Of a DNA stretch of 39,631 nucleotides, positions 8,269-15,768 are shown piece after piece; the stretch's first letter is position 1, and each line of letters starts with the position of its first letter. The DNA is taken from NCBI GenBank assembly GCA_964388665.1, contig CAYMBJ010000037.1, positions 1 through 39,631 on the forward strand. The letters are read 5' to 3'. This DNA comes from CALCCV01 sp964388665. Lineage in GTDB: Bacteria > Bdellovibrionota > Bdellovibrionia > Bdellovibrionales > Bdellovibrionaceae. The position numbers and the translations under genes are program-made. The notes under the pieces were generated by a model. That model had not been told where the DNA came from, did no database searches, and saw only the letters and a program-made list of their open reading frames with translations.

Positions 8269-9162
8269 GGGATACGTTTCAAGATAAAAATTTGCTAGTT
8301 TATCCCAAAAATTTTGGTCATGATATGAAGTTTTGTGGTGATTGTGCCGAATTTCTGGCTCCGAAGAGGGCTCTTCCAGAAACTCGGCGCTACACTCCAC
8401 ATTCAGTCGTGACTGCATTTCCTTGGCAAAGAGACACACGAAATCTCGCATCGGCATTACAAACTGGCTAGGCGCTCGCCACAAATCAGGATCTGAAGAT
8501 CCCAATCTCTCTCTAATAAAACTCAGGTACTCTTTTGCCAATAGACTGACAAAAATATTATCTCGAATAAGATGTCCATGTCGAACTATAGGACATTCCC
8601 TTTTTAACCATGAATTAGCCAATGAACTCGTCAAGCGAAACTCTTCACGCGGACCAAAAGGATTCGGAATCACAAAGTGACCGAAGGGTAACGTTGCCCT
8701 ATAGTATTTGTACCTAAACACCTCTGTCGTGAGACCCTTTGATAGGCCATATGCAGACGCCGCAGGAGTTCTATTGCTCTCTCCTTGAGAAAACTCAAAA
8801 TATGAGCCCGTCAAAACCAGCGGCTTCTCCAAAGCAATCACTTTATCCAAACAATGAGTATTCTTTTTGAGAGCTTCCACTACGTCAAAGTCTGCGCTTT
8901 TATAATCCGCCACCCTTGCTCCGTGGTGAGCAATCAAATCTGCCTGCTTGGCCTCTTTGAGAAAGGAAGGTGAACCAAAGTCTGTCCTTTCAACAAAACG
9001 AATCTGACTTCTTAAACTCTTAAGCCGATCGGCCTTATTGCCAGTATAAGATGATATGCAATCAGTCAAAGTGGCCACAACTTCAAATCCCGCCTTTGCT
9101 AATTCTGAAGCAAACCAAAACCCCGTAAACGAACTGACCCCCGTCATCAACACTAGAGGCAT
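8260..9162 (-). CDS. NAD(P)-dependent SDR, probable NDP-4-keto-sugar reductase/epimerase
   Basis: Last gene of the nine-gene minus-strand operon. An extended short-chain dehydrogenase fold, likely the final 4-ketoreductase or epimerase of the CDP-sugar branch. Seen: the nucleotide loop G-V-S-S-F-T-G at residues 8-14, and LTGSYFEFSQ near 118 where the family's Ser precedes the catalytic Y-G-L-S-K at 138-142. It is 300 residues long, with a C-terminal substrate region. The start is ATG 9162, which shares one base with the upstream stop (TAATG); an in-frame TTG at 9168 is less likely. Abequose and paratose synthases are relatives by position in rfbF-type clusters, but the product cannot be named. 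Confidence 0.75.
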   Translation of the reverse strand: MPLVLMTGVSSFTGFWFASELAKAGFEVVATLTDCISSYTGNKADRLKSLRSQIRFVERTDFGSPSFLKEAKQADLIAHHGARVADYKSADFDVVEALKKNTHCLDKVIALEKPLVLTGSYFEFSQGESNRTPAASAYGLSKGLTTEVFRYKYYRATLPFGHFVIPNPFGPREEFRLTSSLANSWLKRECPIVRHGHLIRDNIFVSLLAKEYLSFIRERLGSSDPDLWRAPSQFVMPMRDFVCLFAKEMQSRLNVECSAEFLEEPSSEPEIRHNHHKTSYHDQNFWDKLANFYLETYPLV

Positions 9163-10388
9163 TAGCAAATCTCTATATTTGGAATAGGAATAATAAACCT
9201 ACCGCCCCACTCTCGAATATAAGAAAGTTGCGACGTGATTTCCTCCTTCAAGTTCCAAGGCAAGATGAGGACATAATCTGGTTTTTCACTCTTCAACCGA
9301 CCTTCATCGACAATCGGAATATGAGATCCTGGCATAAACAACCCCTGTTTATGCGGAGATCGATCGACAACGAAATCTATCAGATCACTCCCAACTCCAG
9401 CATAGTTCAACAACGTATTACCTTTTGCCGCAGCTCCATATGCAGCAATTGAACATCCTCTTTCTTTCAAACCAATAATCTTATTTAGAAAATGGAGTTT
9501 GTGAGCCTTCACCTTCTCACCAAACTCTATGTAGCGATCTAGGCTAACCAAGCCTGCAGCCTTTTCGGCGTCTAGCACTGATAAAACATTAGATGAAATT
9601 TGAAGATCGGAGTTTCCTGAATGCCTAAGATATACTCTTAGCGAGCCGCCATGCGTTCTCAGTTGATCAACATCGTAAATTTCAAGTCCGTGGGCTTTAA
9701 AAATGACTTGAGATGTATGCAATGAAAAATATGAATAGTGTTCATGATATATTGTATCATACTGATTCTCTTCAATGAGCCTCAGTAAGTGAGGAAACTC
9801 TAGCGTCACTGTGCCTGTAGGTTTCAGCAGTTGCTTCAGGCCACCGACAAAATCATTCACATCAGGCACATGAGCAAAGACATTGTTGCCAATAATTAGG
9901 TCTGCTTTTTTTCCATCAGCCGCCAAATTCTTGGCAAGACTCTCTGTGAAAAACTCAGTAATCGTTGGGATCTTAAGCTCACGGCTCGCAGCTGCAACAC
10001 TCATAGAGGGCTCCACACCCAGCATAGGAATTTGCTTTGGCAGAAAGTTTTTCAGAAGGTATCCATCGTTCGAGGCAATCTCAACAACAAATGACTCGTT
10101 CGTCAAATTCAAGCGGGAGCTAATCATATCTACATATTTCTTCGCATGTTCAAGCCACGATGAAGAGAATGACGAAAAATACGCATAGTCAGACGAAAAA
10201 ATCTCAGAGGCTTTCTTAACTTCCTCTATCTGAACGTAAAATGTTCGCTCATTCACATATAACTTTAATGGATAGTGAATTTCCGGCTCCATAAGTTGTT
10301 CCGCCCTCAAATAACTATTTGAAGGTGGGCTGAAGCCCAAATCCACGAAAACAGCTGACATTTCTGTGCCATCAAATCGACATTTCAT
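9162..10388 (-). CDS. NDP-sugar C-methyltransferase (TylC3/NovU-type)
   Basis: Three-part C-methyltransferase that adds a methyl from SAM to a keto-sugar carbon, giving a branched sugar. Seen: an N-terminal domain in the place of the family's zinc ribbon, SAM motif I EIASNDGYLL at residues 103-112, NNVFAHVPDV near 168, the catalytic-type YDTIYHEHYSYFS near 210-222, and a C-terminal Rossmann-like part with YGAAAKGNTLLNYAG. Odd: the four zinc cysteines of the family are reduced to one (C3). C-R-F-D replaces C-x-x-C, and V-N-E-R-T-F replaces the second C-x-x-C pair. The start is ATG 10388, six bases after AGGAGA; GTG 10394 would overlap that ribosome site. It lies ten bases after the cupin gene. 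Confidence 0.88.
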   Translation of the reverse strand: MKCRFDGTEMSAVFVDLGFSPPSNSYLRAEQLMEPEIHYPLKLYVNERTFYVQIEEVKKASEIFSSDYAYFSSFSSSWLEHAKKYVDMISSRLNLTNESFVVEIASNDGYLLKNFLPKQIPMLGVEPSMSVAAASRELKIPTITEFFTESLAKNLAADGKKADLIIGNNVFAHVPDVNDFVGGLKQLLKPTGTVTLEFPHLLRLIEENQYDTIYHEHYSYFSLHTSQVIFKAHGLEIYDVDQLRTHGGSLRVYLRHSGNSDLQISSNVLSVLDAEKAAGLVSLDRYIEFGEKVKAHKLHFLNKIIGLKERGCSIAAYGAAAKGNTLLNYAGVGSDLIDFVVDRSPHKQGLFMPGSHIPIVDEGRLKSEKPDYVLILPWNLKEEITSQLSYIREWGGRFIIPIPNIEIC

Positions 10389-10398
10389 TGCCACTCTC

Positions 10399-10947
10399 CT
10401 ATACTTTCAACCCTTTAAAGGTTTCGTTCAAAAATGGTACCCCTTTATCTTTTTCCGAAACTACGCCAAATGGAAGTGGCCACTTGATTCCCACACGAGG
10501 ATCCATTAAATTCACTGACCCCTCGTGCTCCGGTCTATACAATTCAGAATGCAAATAAATCATTTGAACTGAACTATGTAGTGCCTGGAAACCATGTGCA
10601 CACCCCTCAGGAATAAACAAACTTCTAGCATTATCCTTTGTCAGCTCCGCTCCAAACCACTGAAGATAAGTCTCCGAGCCCCTTCTCAAGTCCACCACCA
10701 CATCAAATATAGCACCAGAAACACAATGGACTATTTTCTTTTCGAGAGAAGGAATGGACTGATAGTGCATCCCTCTGACGGCCCCAAGAGAAGTAGTGGC
10801 AGAGTGATTAACTTGAAGGATTTGTCCGAACTCTAGTACAGCCAAAACTTCGGGGCAAAAAAGTCGATAAAAAAAACCACGTGAATCTTCTCTTTTTTGA
10901 TGCTGAATGATTATACATCCAGCAATTGGAGTCTTAAGAAGCTCCAT
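10399..10947 (-). CDS. RmlC-like NDP-4-keto-sugar 3,5-epimerase (cupin)
   Basis: Cupin-fold epimerase of the dTDP-4-dehydrorhamnose 3,5-epimerase family, here probably acting on a CDP-linked keto-sugar given its rfbF neighbour. Seen: R-E-D-S-R-G-F-F near residue 19, QVNHSATTSLGAVRGMHYQ at 45-63 with the catalytic-type H61, VDLRRGSETYLQW near 85, and LFIPEGCAHGFQAL near 110. The ending PRVGIKWPLPF is the usual W-P tail. Length is 182 residues with ATG 10947, close to the family norm; this start overlaps the upstream stop by 14 bases. A TTG at 10989 would add 14 residues without family similarity. Confidence 0.85.
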   Translation of the reverse strand: MELLKTPIAGCIIIQHQKREDSRGFFYRLFCPEVLAVLEFGQILQVNHSATTSLGAVRGMHYQSIPSLEKKIVHCVSGAIFDVVVDLRRGSETYLQWFGAELTKDNARSLFIPEGCAHGFQALHSSVQMIYLHSELYRPEHEGSVNLMDPRVGIKWPLPFGVVSEKDKGVPFLNETFKGLKV

Positions 10948-11986
10948 GCACGGCCCAGTGAATATCTGTTGATAGTCGACCAGACTCAATCAATTGGGTG
11001 AGATACTTTAGTCGAATCAAAGGAGAGCTTTCTCGGAAGTTCACATCGTTGAATTGAAATTCAGTAAGGCCTTGGTACAGTCCTTGAATAGCACCTTTTA
11101 GGCTGACAATAGGTTGATTCTGAGAAGCAAGTTTCCTGTAGAGTGAAAAATCCACTCGGTATGATCGATTATCAGGCGAAGCATCCTTATTAAAACTCAC
11201 ATCAACACCATGAAGACATTTAGAAACCTCCTCAGCCAAGTCTTTTATCTGATAGTTCCACTCTTCAGATCCAACATTCAACTTTAGATAGGGTTCTCCT
11301 TCATAACCTGCTGCCCAATCCAAAGCTCGATGCATGTCTTGCACATGAATCAACGGCCGCCAAGGACTACCATCGCTCAATATCTGAATTCTCTTGGTTG
11401 CTAGCGCTGTGGCAACAAAATCATTGAGAACCAGATCCAAACGAAGGCGCGGGCTGAATCCACAAGCTGTGGCAAAACGCAAACACCGAATCGAAAAGTT
11501 TGAATCTGCCAAAGGCTCTAGATCTCTTTCGGCATTTACTTTTGAATGCGCATAGGCTGTCAAAGGATTCACGGGACTATTTTCAGTCCGCGCCTCATTT
11601 CCGCCAGCACCATAAACACTGCAACTTGATGCGAAGACAAACCGCTTAACCCCAGACGCTTTCGCGCGGTTCGCCCAATGGGTCGCTGAGTTTTGATTGA
11701 TATCAAAAGTGGGGCGCTCGAAAGCTTTTCCCATCGGATCATTTGAAATCGCGGCAAGGTAAATGACGGCCTCAAACGTACTTAGCTCTATGGTCTGTTC
11801 GTCTCGTACGTCGCCGTAGTATTGCACATCCAAAGCAGATTCTGGCAAAGGAGCATTCCCAGTTAGACAGCTGCCAAATAGCCCTTTGTCATATCCGGCA
11901 AGCTTCGCGCTGGGATACCTCGATCGCAAGAAAGTTGAAAAGCCACTACCTACATAACCCATATTTCCAACAATTAAAATATTCAC
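10934..11986 (-). CDS. NAD-dependent NDP-sugar epimerase (extended SDR)
   Basis: Extended SDR acting after RfbF. Seen: the glycine-rich loop G-N-M-G-Y-V-G at residues 7-13, YLAAISNDPMGKAFE near 76, SSCSVYG at 120-126, the catalytic Y-A-H-S-K at 145-149, and a mid-C-terminal RPLIHVQDMHRALDWA. Sugar 4,6-dehydratases carry Asp-Glu before V-Y-G; here the residues are Cys-Ser, which argues against a 4,6-dehydratase and for an epimerase or other oxidoreductase. The start is GTG 11986, with GGAGATAAG immediately before it, one base after the rfbF stop. 350 residues is usual. The natural substrate is unknown; CDP-glucose or a derivative is inferred from context. Confidence 0.8.
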   Translation of the reverse strand: MNILIVGNMGYVGSGFSTFLRSRYPSAKLAGYDKGLFGSCLTGNAPLPESALDVQYYGDVRDEQTIELSTFEAVIYLAAISNDPMGKAFERPTFDINQNSATHWANRAKASGVKRFVFASSCSVYGAGGNEARTENSPVNPLTAYAHSKVNAERDLEPLADSNFSIRCLRFATACGFSPRLRLDLVLNDFVATALATKRIQILSDGSPWRPLIHVQDMHRALDWAAGYEGEPYLKLNVGSEEWNYQIKDLAEEVSKCLHGVDVSFNKDASPDNRSYRVDFSLYRKLASQNQPIVSLKGAIQGLYQGLTEFQFNDVNFRESSPLIRLKYLTQLIESGRLSTDIHWAVHGAS

Positions 11987-11987
11987 C

Positions 11988-12761
11988 TTATCTCCAAACT
12001 CGCCAAGGGGTGTCCCCCTTCTCCCACAATGAATTCAAGTAGTTCTTGTCTCGAAGGGTATCGACCGGCTGCCAAAAATCTGTCAACTTAAATGCGCGGA
12101 GTTGATCTTCAGATGCTAGGCCACGCAAAGGCTCTTGCTCAAGCACCGTGGAATCATCCCTCAAGTAAGAAAAAACACCTGGTTCAAAAACAAAGAACCC
12201 ACCGTTTATCCAACCGCCGTCGCCAAGTGGCTTCTCCTCAAATCGTTTCACGGTGAAATCTCCCTCCATGGCAAGAGATCCGAACCGCCCTGGAGGTCGA
12301 ACAGCGGTGACAGAAGCCAACTTTCCGTGATTCCGATGGAAGCTTAGAAGACTTTCAATGTTTACCTTTGCCAAACCATCACCATATGTGAGCATAAATG
12401 TTGAGTCGCCAACATATTGGCGAACTCTCAAAAGTCGCCCGCCGGTCATTGATTTTTCACCTGTATCCACCAAGGTTATTTTCCAAGGTTCCGCATTTGA
12501 TTTACTATATTCAAATTGATTGTTTTTGAGATCAATCGTAACGTCTGACATGTGCAGGAAATAGTTGGCAAAGTACTCCTTTATCACGTAACCCTTATAG
12601 CCTAGACAAATAACAAACTCGTTGATGTTGAAAGACGAGTAAATCTTCATGATATGCCAAAGTATCGGCATACCCCCAATTTCTACCATTGGCTTGGGGC
12701 GCACCCCTGATTCTTCAGATATTCTGGTCCCTAGGCCACCGGCTAGTATTACCACTTTCAT
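11988..12761 (-). CDS. rfbF: Glucose-1-phosphate cytidylyltransferase
   Basis: Makes CDP-glucose from CTP and glucose 1-phosphate, the entry step to CDP-linked deoxy and branched sugars. Seen: the nucleotidyltransferase signature LAGGLGTRISEE at residues 6-17 with the pyrophosphorylase Lys in RPKPMVEIGG, then WHIMKIYSSFNINEF, GYKGYVIKEYFANY and a YGDGLAKVNI metal-binding segment near 125, all hallmarks of RfbF rather than RmlA. Length is 257, standard for RfbF. The start is ATG 12761 with AAGGGGG upstream; GTG 12764 is directly adjacent. The gene's 5' end overlaps the tail of the GT2 gene by 47 bases. The usual partner CDP-glucose 4,6-dehydratase (RfbG) is absent from the window. Confidence 0.93.
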   Translation of the reverse strand: MKVVILAGGLGTRISEESGVRPKPMVEIGGMPILWHIMKIYSSFNINEFVICLGYKGYVIKEYFANYFLHMSDVTIDLKNNQFEYSKSNAEPWKITLVDTGEKSMTGGRLLRVRQYVGDSTFMLTYGDGLAKVNIESLLSFHRNHGKLASVTAVRPPGRFGSLAMEGDFTVKRFEEKPLGDGGWINGGFFVFEPGVFSYLRDDSTVLEQEPLRGLASEDQLRAFKLTDFWQPVDTLRDKNYLNSLWEKGDTPWRVWR

Positions 12762-13677
12762 CACACCCCCTTGGATATTTTATTAGCGAAGACTTCCAAT
12801 CTACAACGTATAATGGTCGACCAATGCCATCCTTATAGATTCTCGCCAAATACAGTCCCACAACAACCATCGAATAAATCAAAAACATATTATAAAGAGC
12901 GTCAAATACAGCGAGCCACGCTCCATCTATCAATCTCACACCTGCAATTACCAGGAAAATCAACCCAAACGGCACACCTACGTAGGCCATTGCTCTTAAT
13001 GGGAACGTTGACGAGGTCAAAATTCCCGCCAACGCAAACTGCGCCATTCTTGAAAAATTATAGTGTGTCTTGCCTGCAATTCGTTCTTGTCGGGCATAGG
13101 GAATCGCTTTTCGACTAAATCCTGCAAATGCTATTTCATTACGAACAAATGGGTGGGTGCTCTTGTTCTTCAAAATCACCTCCCGAACTTCTCTTGAAAA
13201 TAAAGAAAACTCCGCCATGTCCACAATAAAATCCGAATCGGCAATCTGATGAGTAATTCTATAGAATAATTTTCGAGCCATGACTATTATTGGTGATTCT
13301 GGTCGTGCCGATCTTTCACCGTAAACTAGGTCATTTCCTGCAAGCCATTGATCAATAAATTGAGGAATCATCTCTGGTGGATCCTCGCCATCAACATCAA
13401 TGATAACGCTTGCATCACCACGAGCCTGAGATAGAGATGCCATCAAGCTGATTTGATATCCAAAATTGCGAGATAGAGAAAGAACCTCTATGCGATCGTC
13501 CACCCTTGCCAGTTTTCGGATCACTTCCAAAGAGGAATCACTAGAGCCATTGTTTGAAAAACAAATGCGAAATTGAACTCCAACAATACCACCGAGACAC
13601 TGGCAAAGTCTTTCATAGAAAATTGAGATAACCTTTTCTTCATTGTGAACAGGTATAATGATGTCTATTAGTGGCAT
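12715..13677 (-). CDS. GT2 polyprenyl-phosphate glycosyltransferase with C-terminal membrane helices
   Basis: GtrB/DPM1-type enzyme that moves a sugar from a nucleotide donor onto undecaprenyl-type phosphate at the inner membrane. Seen: DIIIPVHNEE at residues 5-14, SNNGSSDSS near 41, SLSRNFGYQISLMAS near 68, the metal site D94-V-D96-G-E-D-P-P-E, RQERIAGKTHYNFSRM near 197, and two hydrophobic helices at about 228-250 and 258-281. Length (320) is complete, unlike the truncated relative at the left end. The start is ATG 13677 because GAGGGTGGGGGA precedes it; an upstream in-frame codon at 13698 is less likely. It lies between the DprE2-like gene and rfbF, so it probably makes the lipid-linked sugar used by neighbours. 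Confidence 0.88.
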   Translation of the reverse strand: MPLIDIIIPVHNEEKVISIFYERLCQCLGGIVGVQFRICFSNNGSSDSSLEVIRKLARVDDRIEVLSLSRNFGYQISLMASLSQARGDASVIIDVDGEDPPEMIPQFIDQWLAGNDLVYGERSARPESPIIVMARKLFYRITHQIADSDFIVDMAEFSLFSREVREVILKNKSTHPFVRNEIAFAGFSRKAIPYARQERIAGKTHYNFSRMAQFALAGILTSSTFPLRAMAYVGVPFGLIFLVIAGVRLIDGAWLAVFDALYNMFLIYSMVVVGLYLARIYKDGIGRPLYVVDWKSSLIKYPRGCDESGNTSRWPRDQNI

Positions 13678-13726
13678 TCCCCCACCCTCAACCCCCACCG
13701 GAATCCATTAGTCAGCAGATGCTAAT

Positions 13727-14467
13727 CTAAACTCCTAATCTCTGCAAGATTCGACTCGGGAGAATTGCCAACAGGAAAGAAATGACGCCCCAGTACCACG
13801 GAAAATAACTCGAGATGTTACCTCGATCGATTGATTGAACTATTTTCCGCGCAAGCGGCTCTATAGGCGCTGGCTTTGGAAACAACTTTTTTCCATGGGT
13901 TTGACGAGTCGATAAATACCCAGAAACGACGATGTGAGTACTGATGCTCCTCTGCACAAACATCCGCAGATTGCCAGCAATGAAGCTTTCTGCTGCTAGT
14001 TTAGCACAAGCATAATATAAGTTCTTACCTCGAGGTGCTTTGCTTGCTATTGAAGATATAAACGTCAAATGCCCCCCGCCTTCCCATTGGTCATCTAGCA
14101 AAAAAGAGACTAGGCTAGCAAGATTGAAGAAATTGAGATTCATTGTTTTCTGAATATCCTGGGGAGATAACCCGTGGGGATCCCCCTCAAGTGCGGATCC
14201 CGCCACATAAAATATATTTTTAGGGGCCGATGAAAGCTTTGAATAGAAATCACCCCACGACACTTGGTTGTGCAAATCCAGAACAAATGACTCTACAGAT
14301 GGCGCGCCGACTAGCAACAGCTGCTGCTGAAGGGTTTCAAGCTCGCCTTCGCCCCGCGAGATCAACACCAAACTCCAGCCTTGCCCGGCTAATTCATTAG
14401 CTATTGCCTTTCCCAAACCCGCTGTCGCGCCGACTACCAAAGCTTTTTTTTCACAACCGAATATCAA
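13727..14467 (-). CDS. DprE2-like short-chain reductase
   Basis: Classical SDR resembling the mycobacterial DprE2, which reduces a polyprenyl-phosphoryl 2-keto-pentose to the epimerised sugar with NADH. Seen: the cofactor loop G-A-T-A-G-L-G at residues 14-20, SSIAS near 138-142 carrying the catalytic Ser, Y152-A-C-A-K156, and a C-terminal hydrophobic stretch (PWYWGVISFLLAILPSRIL) like the membrane-associating tail of DprE2. The start is TTG 14467: it overlaps the preceding stop as TTGA and has AGAGAGG eight bases upstream. An in-frame codon at 14491 would overlap 28 bases and adds no family similarity. Pairing directly after a DprE1-like gene is the strongest evidence for the role. The true lipid-sugar substrate is not proven. 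Confidence 0.75.
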   Translation of the reverse strand: MIFGCEKKALVVGATAGLGKAIANELAGQGWSLVLISRGEGELETLQQQLLLVGAPSVESFVLDLHNQVSWGDFYSKLSSAPKNIFYVAGSALEGDPHGLSPQDIQKTMNLNFFNLASLVSFLLDDQWEGGGHLTFISSIASKAPRGKNLYYACAKLAAESFIAGNLRMFVQRSISTHIVVSGYLSTRQTHGKKLFPKPAPIEPLARKIVQSIDRGNISSYFPWYWGVISFLLAILPSRILQRLGV

Positions 14468-15765
14468 AATCCCAACCTCTCTCTGAGCCAAGAGTTGACT
14501 CGATTTGAACCCTCGAAGGCCAACAAGTCCTTCTGAAATCTTTGCAGTTCTGTACCATAAGCAATACGAATGGCCGCTGGGTCAAAGCGGCTATCTTTAT
14601 ATAGACTTGGTAAACCATCTAAGCTCACAGCCATTGCTTCAAGCTCTTTCAAAAAATCAACACTGGCTCGCCAATTCGGTATATCAATTGAAAAGCAGAC
14701 TCCATCTTGCACAAAACTTAAGTATTTGCGACTTCCTCTGAATATTTTCAAGGAGCAAAGCGTGGCCGGAAGTAACCTATATGATTTCTTTAAGCGTAAA
14801 AGGCCCTGAACAAAATGTTCCCACTTCTCAAATGGTATGATCACTTGATACTCACGAAAACCACGCCGTCTCAAAATATCAAAATAAATCTCTTTTCCTA
14901 TAATAGGAAAAGCCACATCTTTCAATTCTTTAACGGAAGAAGAAGCGTTGAACTGCTGTAACAACGAAAATCCGGGGGACAAAGCCCAGGCAAGTCCTCC
15001 TTGTAGAAAAGAAATCCAGTTGTCCCTATTGAAATTGGCCTTTTCTGGATAGGCATATGTAACTCCCAGCGGGTTTCCAATCCAAGATTCACAAAAAATG
15101 TACCCACTCCCTGGAGAACCCGTCAATGGGCTAAACTGATGCCAAGAGTATAGACTGTCGCTTCGATCACAGTTTTCCATCAAAGCATCTTTGGCCTCAA
15201 AAAAGTCTCGCACGGGCAACCTTCGCTGCTTGATCAAGGCGCCCTTTAAAGCACATGTTTTCAAATGGACTTTACGTATATGCCCCGTCAAACCAAATCC
15301 ACCCATGGTCAAGTCAAAGATATGAGAAGATTCACTTGGACTACAGTGCGCAACGCCCATGGAAGGGTGAAAAAGCTCAATACCTGAAACCCAGTCAGAA
15401 AAGAGCCCCTCATGATATTGACTCTTGCCATGCACATTGCAGCCAATTGAGCCACCTACTGAAACTTTTGGATATCCTGGTAACACAGGAAACCATCGCC
15501 CTTTTGAAACCAATAACTCGAGCACCTGGCCTAAAGCGGCTCCCGCTTCCACTAGCAGCTCTTGTGACTCTTCATCATAAGCGATTAATCTGTCTCTATG
15601 AGAATAATCGACAATGACGCCTTCGGCCGAGCTCGAAACAGGGCTGTAACTCAAACCCGCGCCACGAGCAATGGGGACCCTGGGCCCTTTGTAAACGGCG
15701 TCGCTTGCGGGCACACGCGATTCCTTTAAGGACAAAGTTCCATCAAAGGATATAAATGTCTCCAT
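14464..15765 (-). CDS. DprE1-like FAD-dependent polyprenyl-phosphoryl-sugar 2'-oxidase
   Basis: VAO-type flavoprotein matching decaprenylphosphoryl-ribose 2'-oxidase (DprE1). Seen: IARGAGLSYS at residues 32-41, GYPKVSVGGSIGCNVHGKSQYH near 97-118 with the H-G-K motif, TMGGFGLTGHIRKV at 153-166 (FAD binding), and near the end LSFVQDGVCFSIDIP and SLYKDSR at 387-393. The last keeps the Lys that acts in catalysis in the mycobacterial enzyme. By remembered alignment the inhibitor-reactive Cys of DprE1 aligns with Ser359 or its neighbour Cys357. Length is 433, slightly shorter than the roughly 460 of DprE1. ATG 15765 lies three bases after the upstream stop, with GAGGA before it. Followed with a four-base overlap by the DprE2-like gene. 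Confidence 0.82.
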   Translation of the reverse strand: METFISFDGTLSLKESRVPASDAVYKGPRVPIARGAGLSYSPVSSSAEGVIVDYSHRDRLIAYDEESQELLVEAGAALGQVLELLVSKGRWFPVLPGYPKVSVGGSIGCNVHGKSQYHEGLFSDWVSGIELFHPSMGVAHCSPSESSHIFDLTMGGFGLTGHIRKVHLKTCALKGALIKQRRLPVRDFFEAKDALMENCDRSDSLYSWHQFSPLTGSPGSGYIFCESWIGNPLGVTYAYPEKANFNRDNWISFLQGGLAWALSPGFSLLQQFNASSSVKELKDVAFPIIGKEIYFDILRRRGFREYQVIIPFEKWEHFVQGLLRLKKSYRLLPATLCSLKIFRGSRKYLSFVQDGVCFSIDIPNWRASVDFLKELEAMAVSLDGLPSLYKDSRFDPAAIRIAYGTELQRFQKDLLAFEGSNRVNSWLRERLGF

Positions 15766-15768
15766 ATC

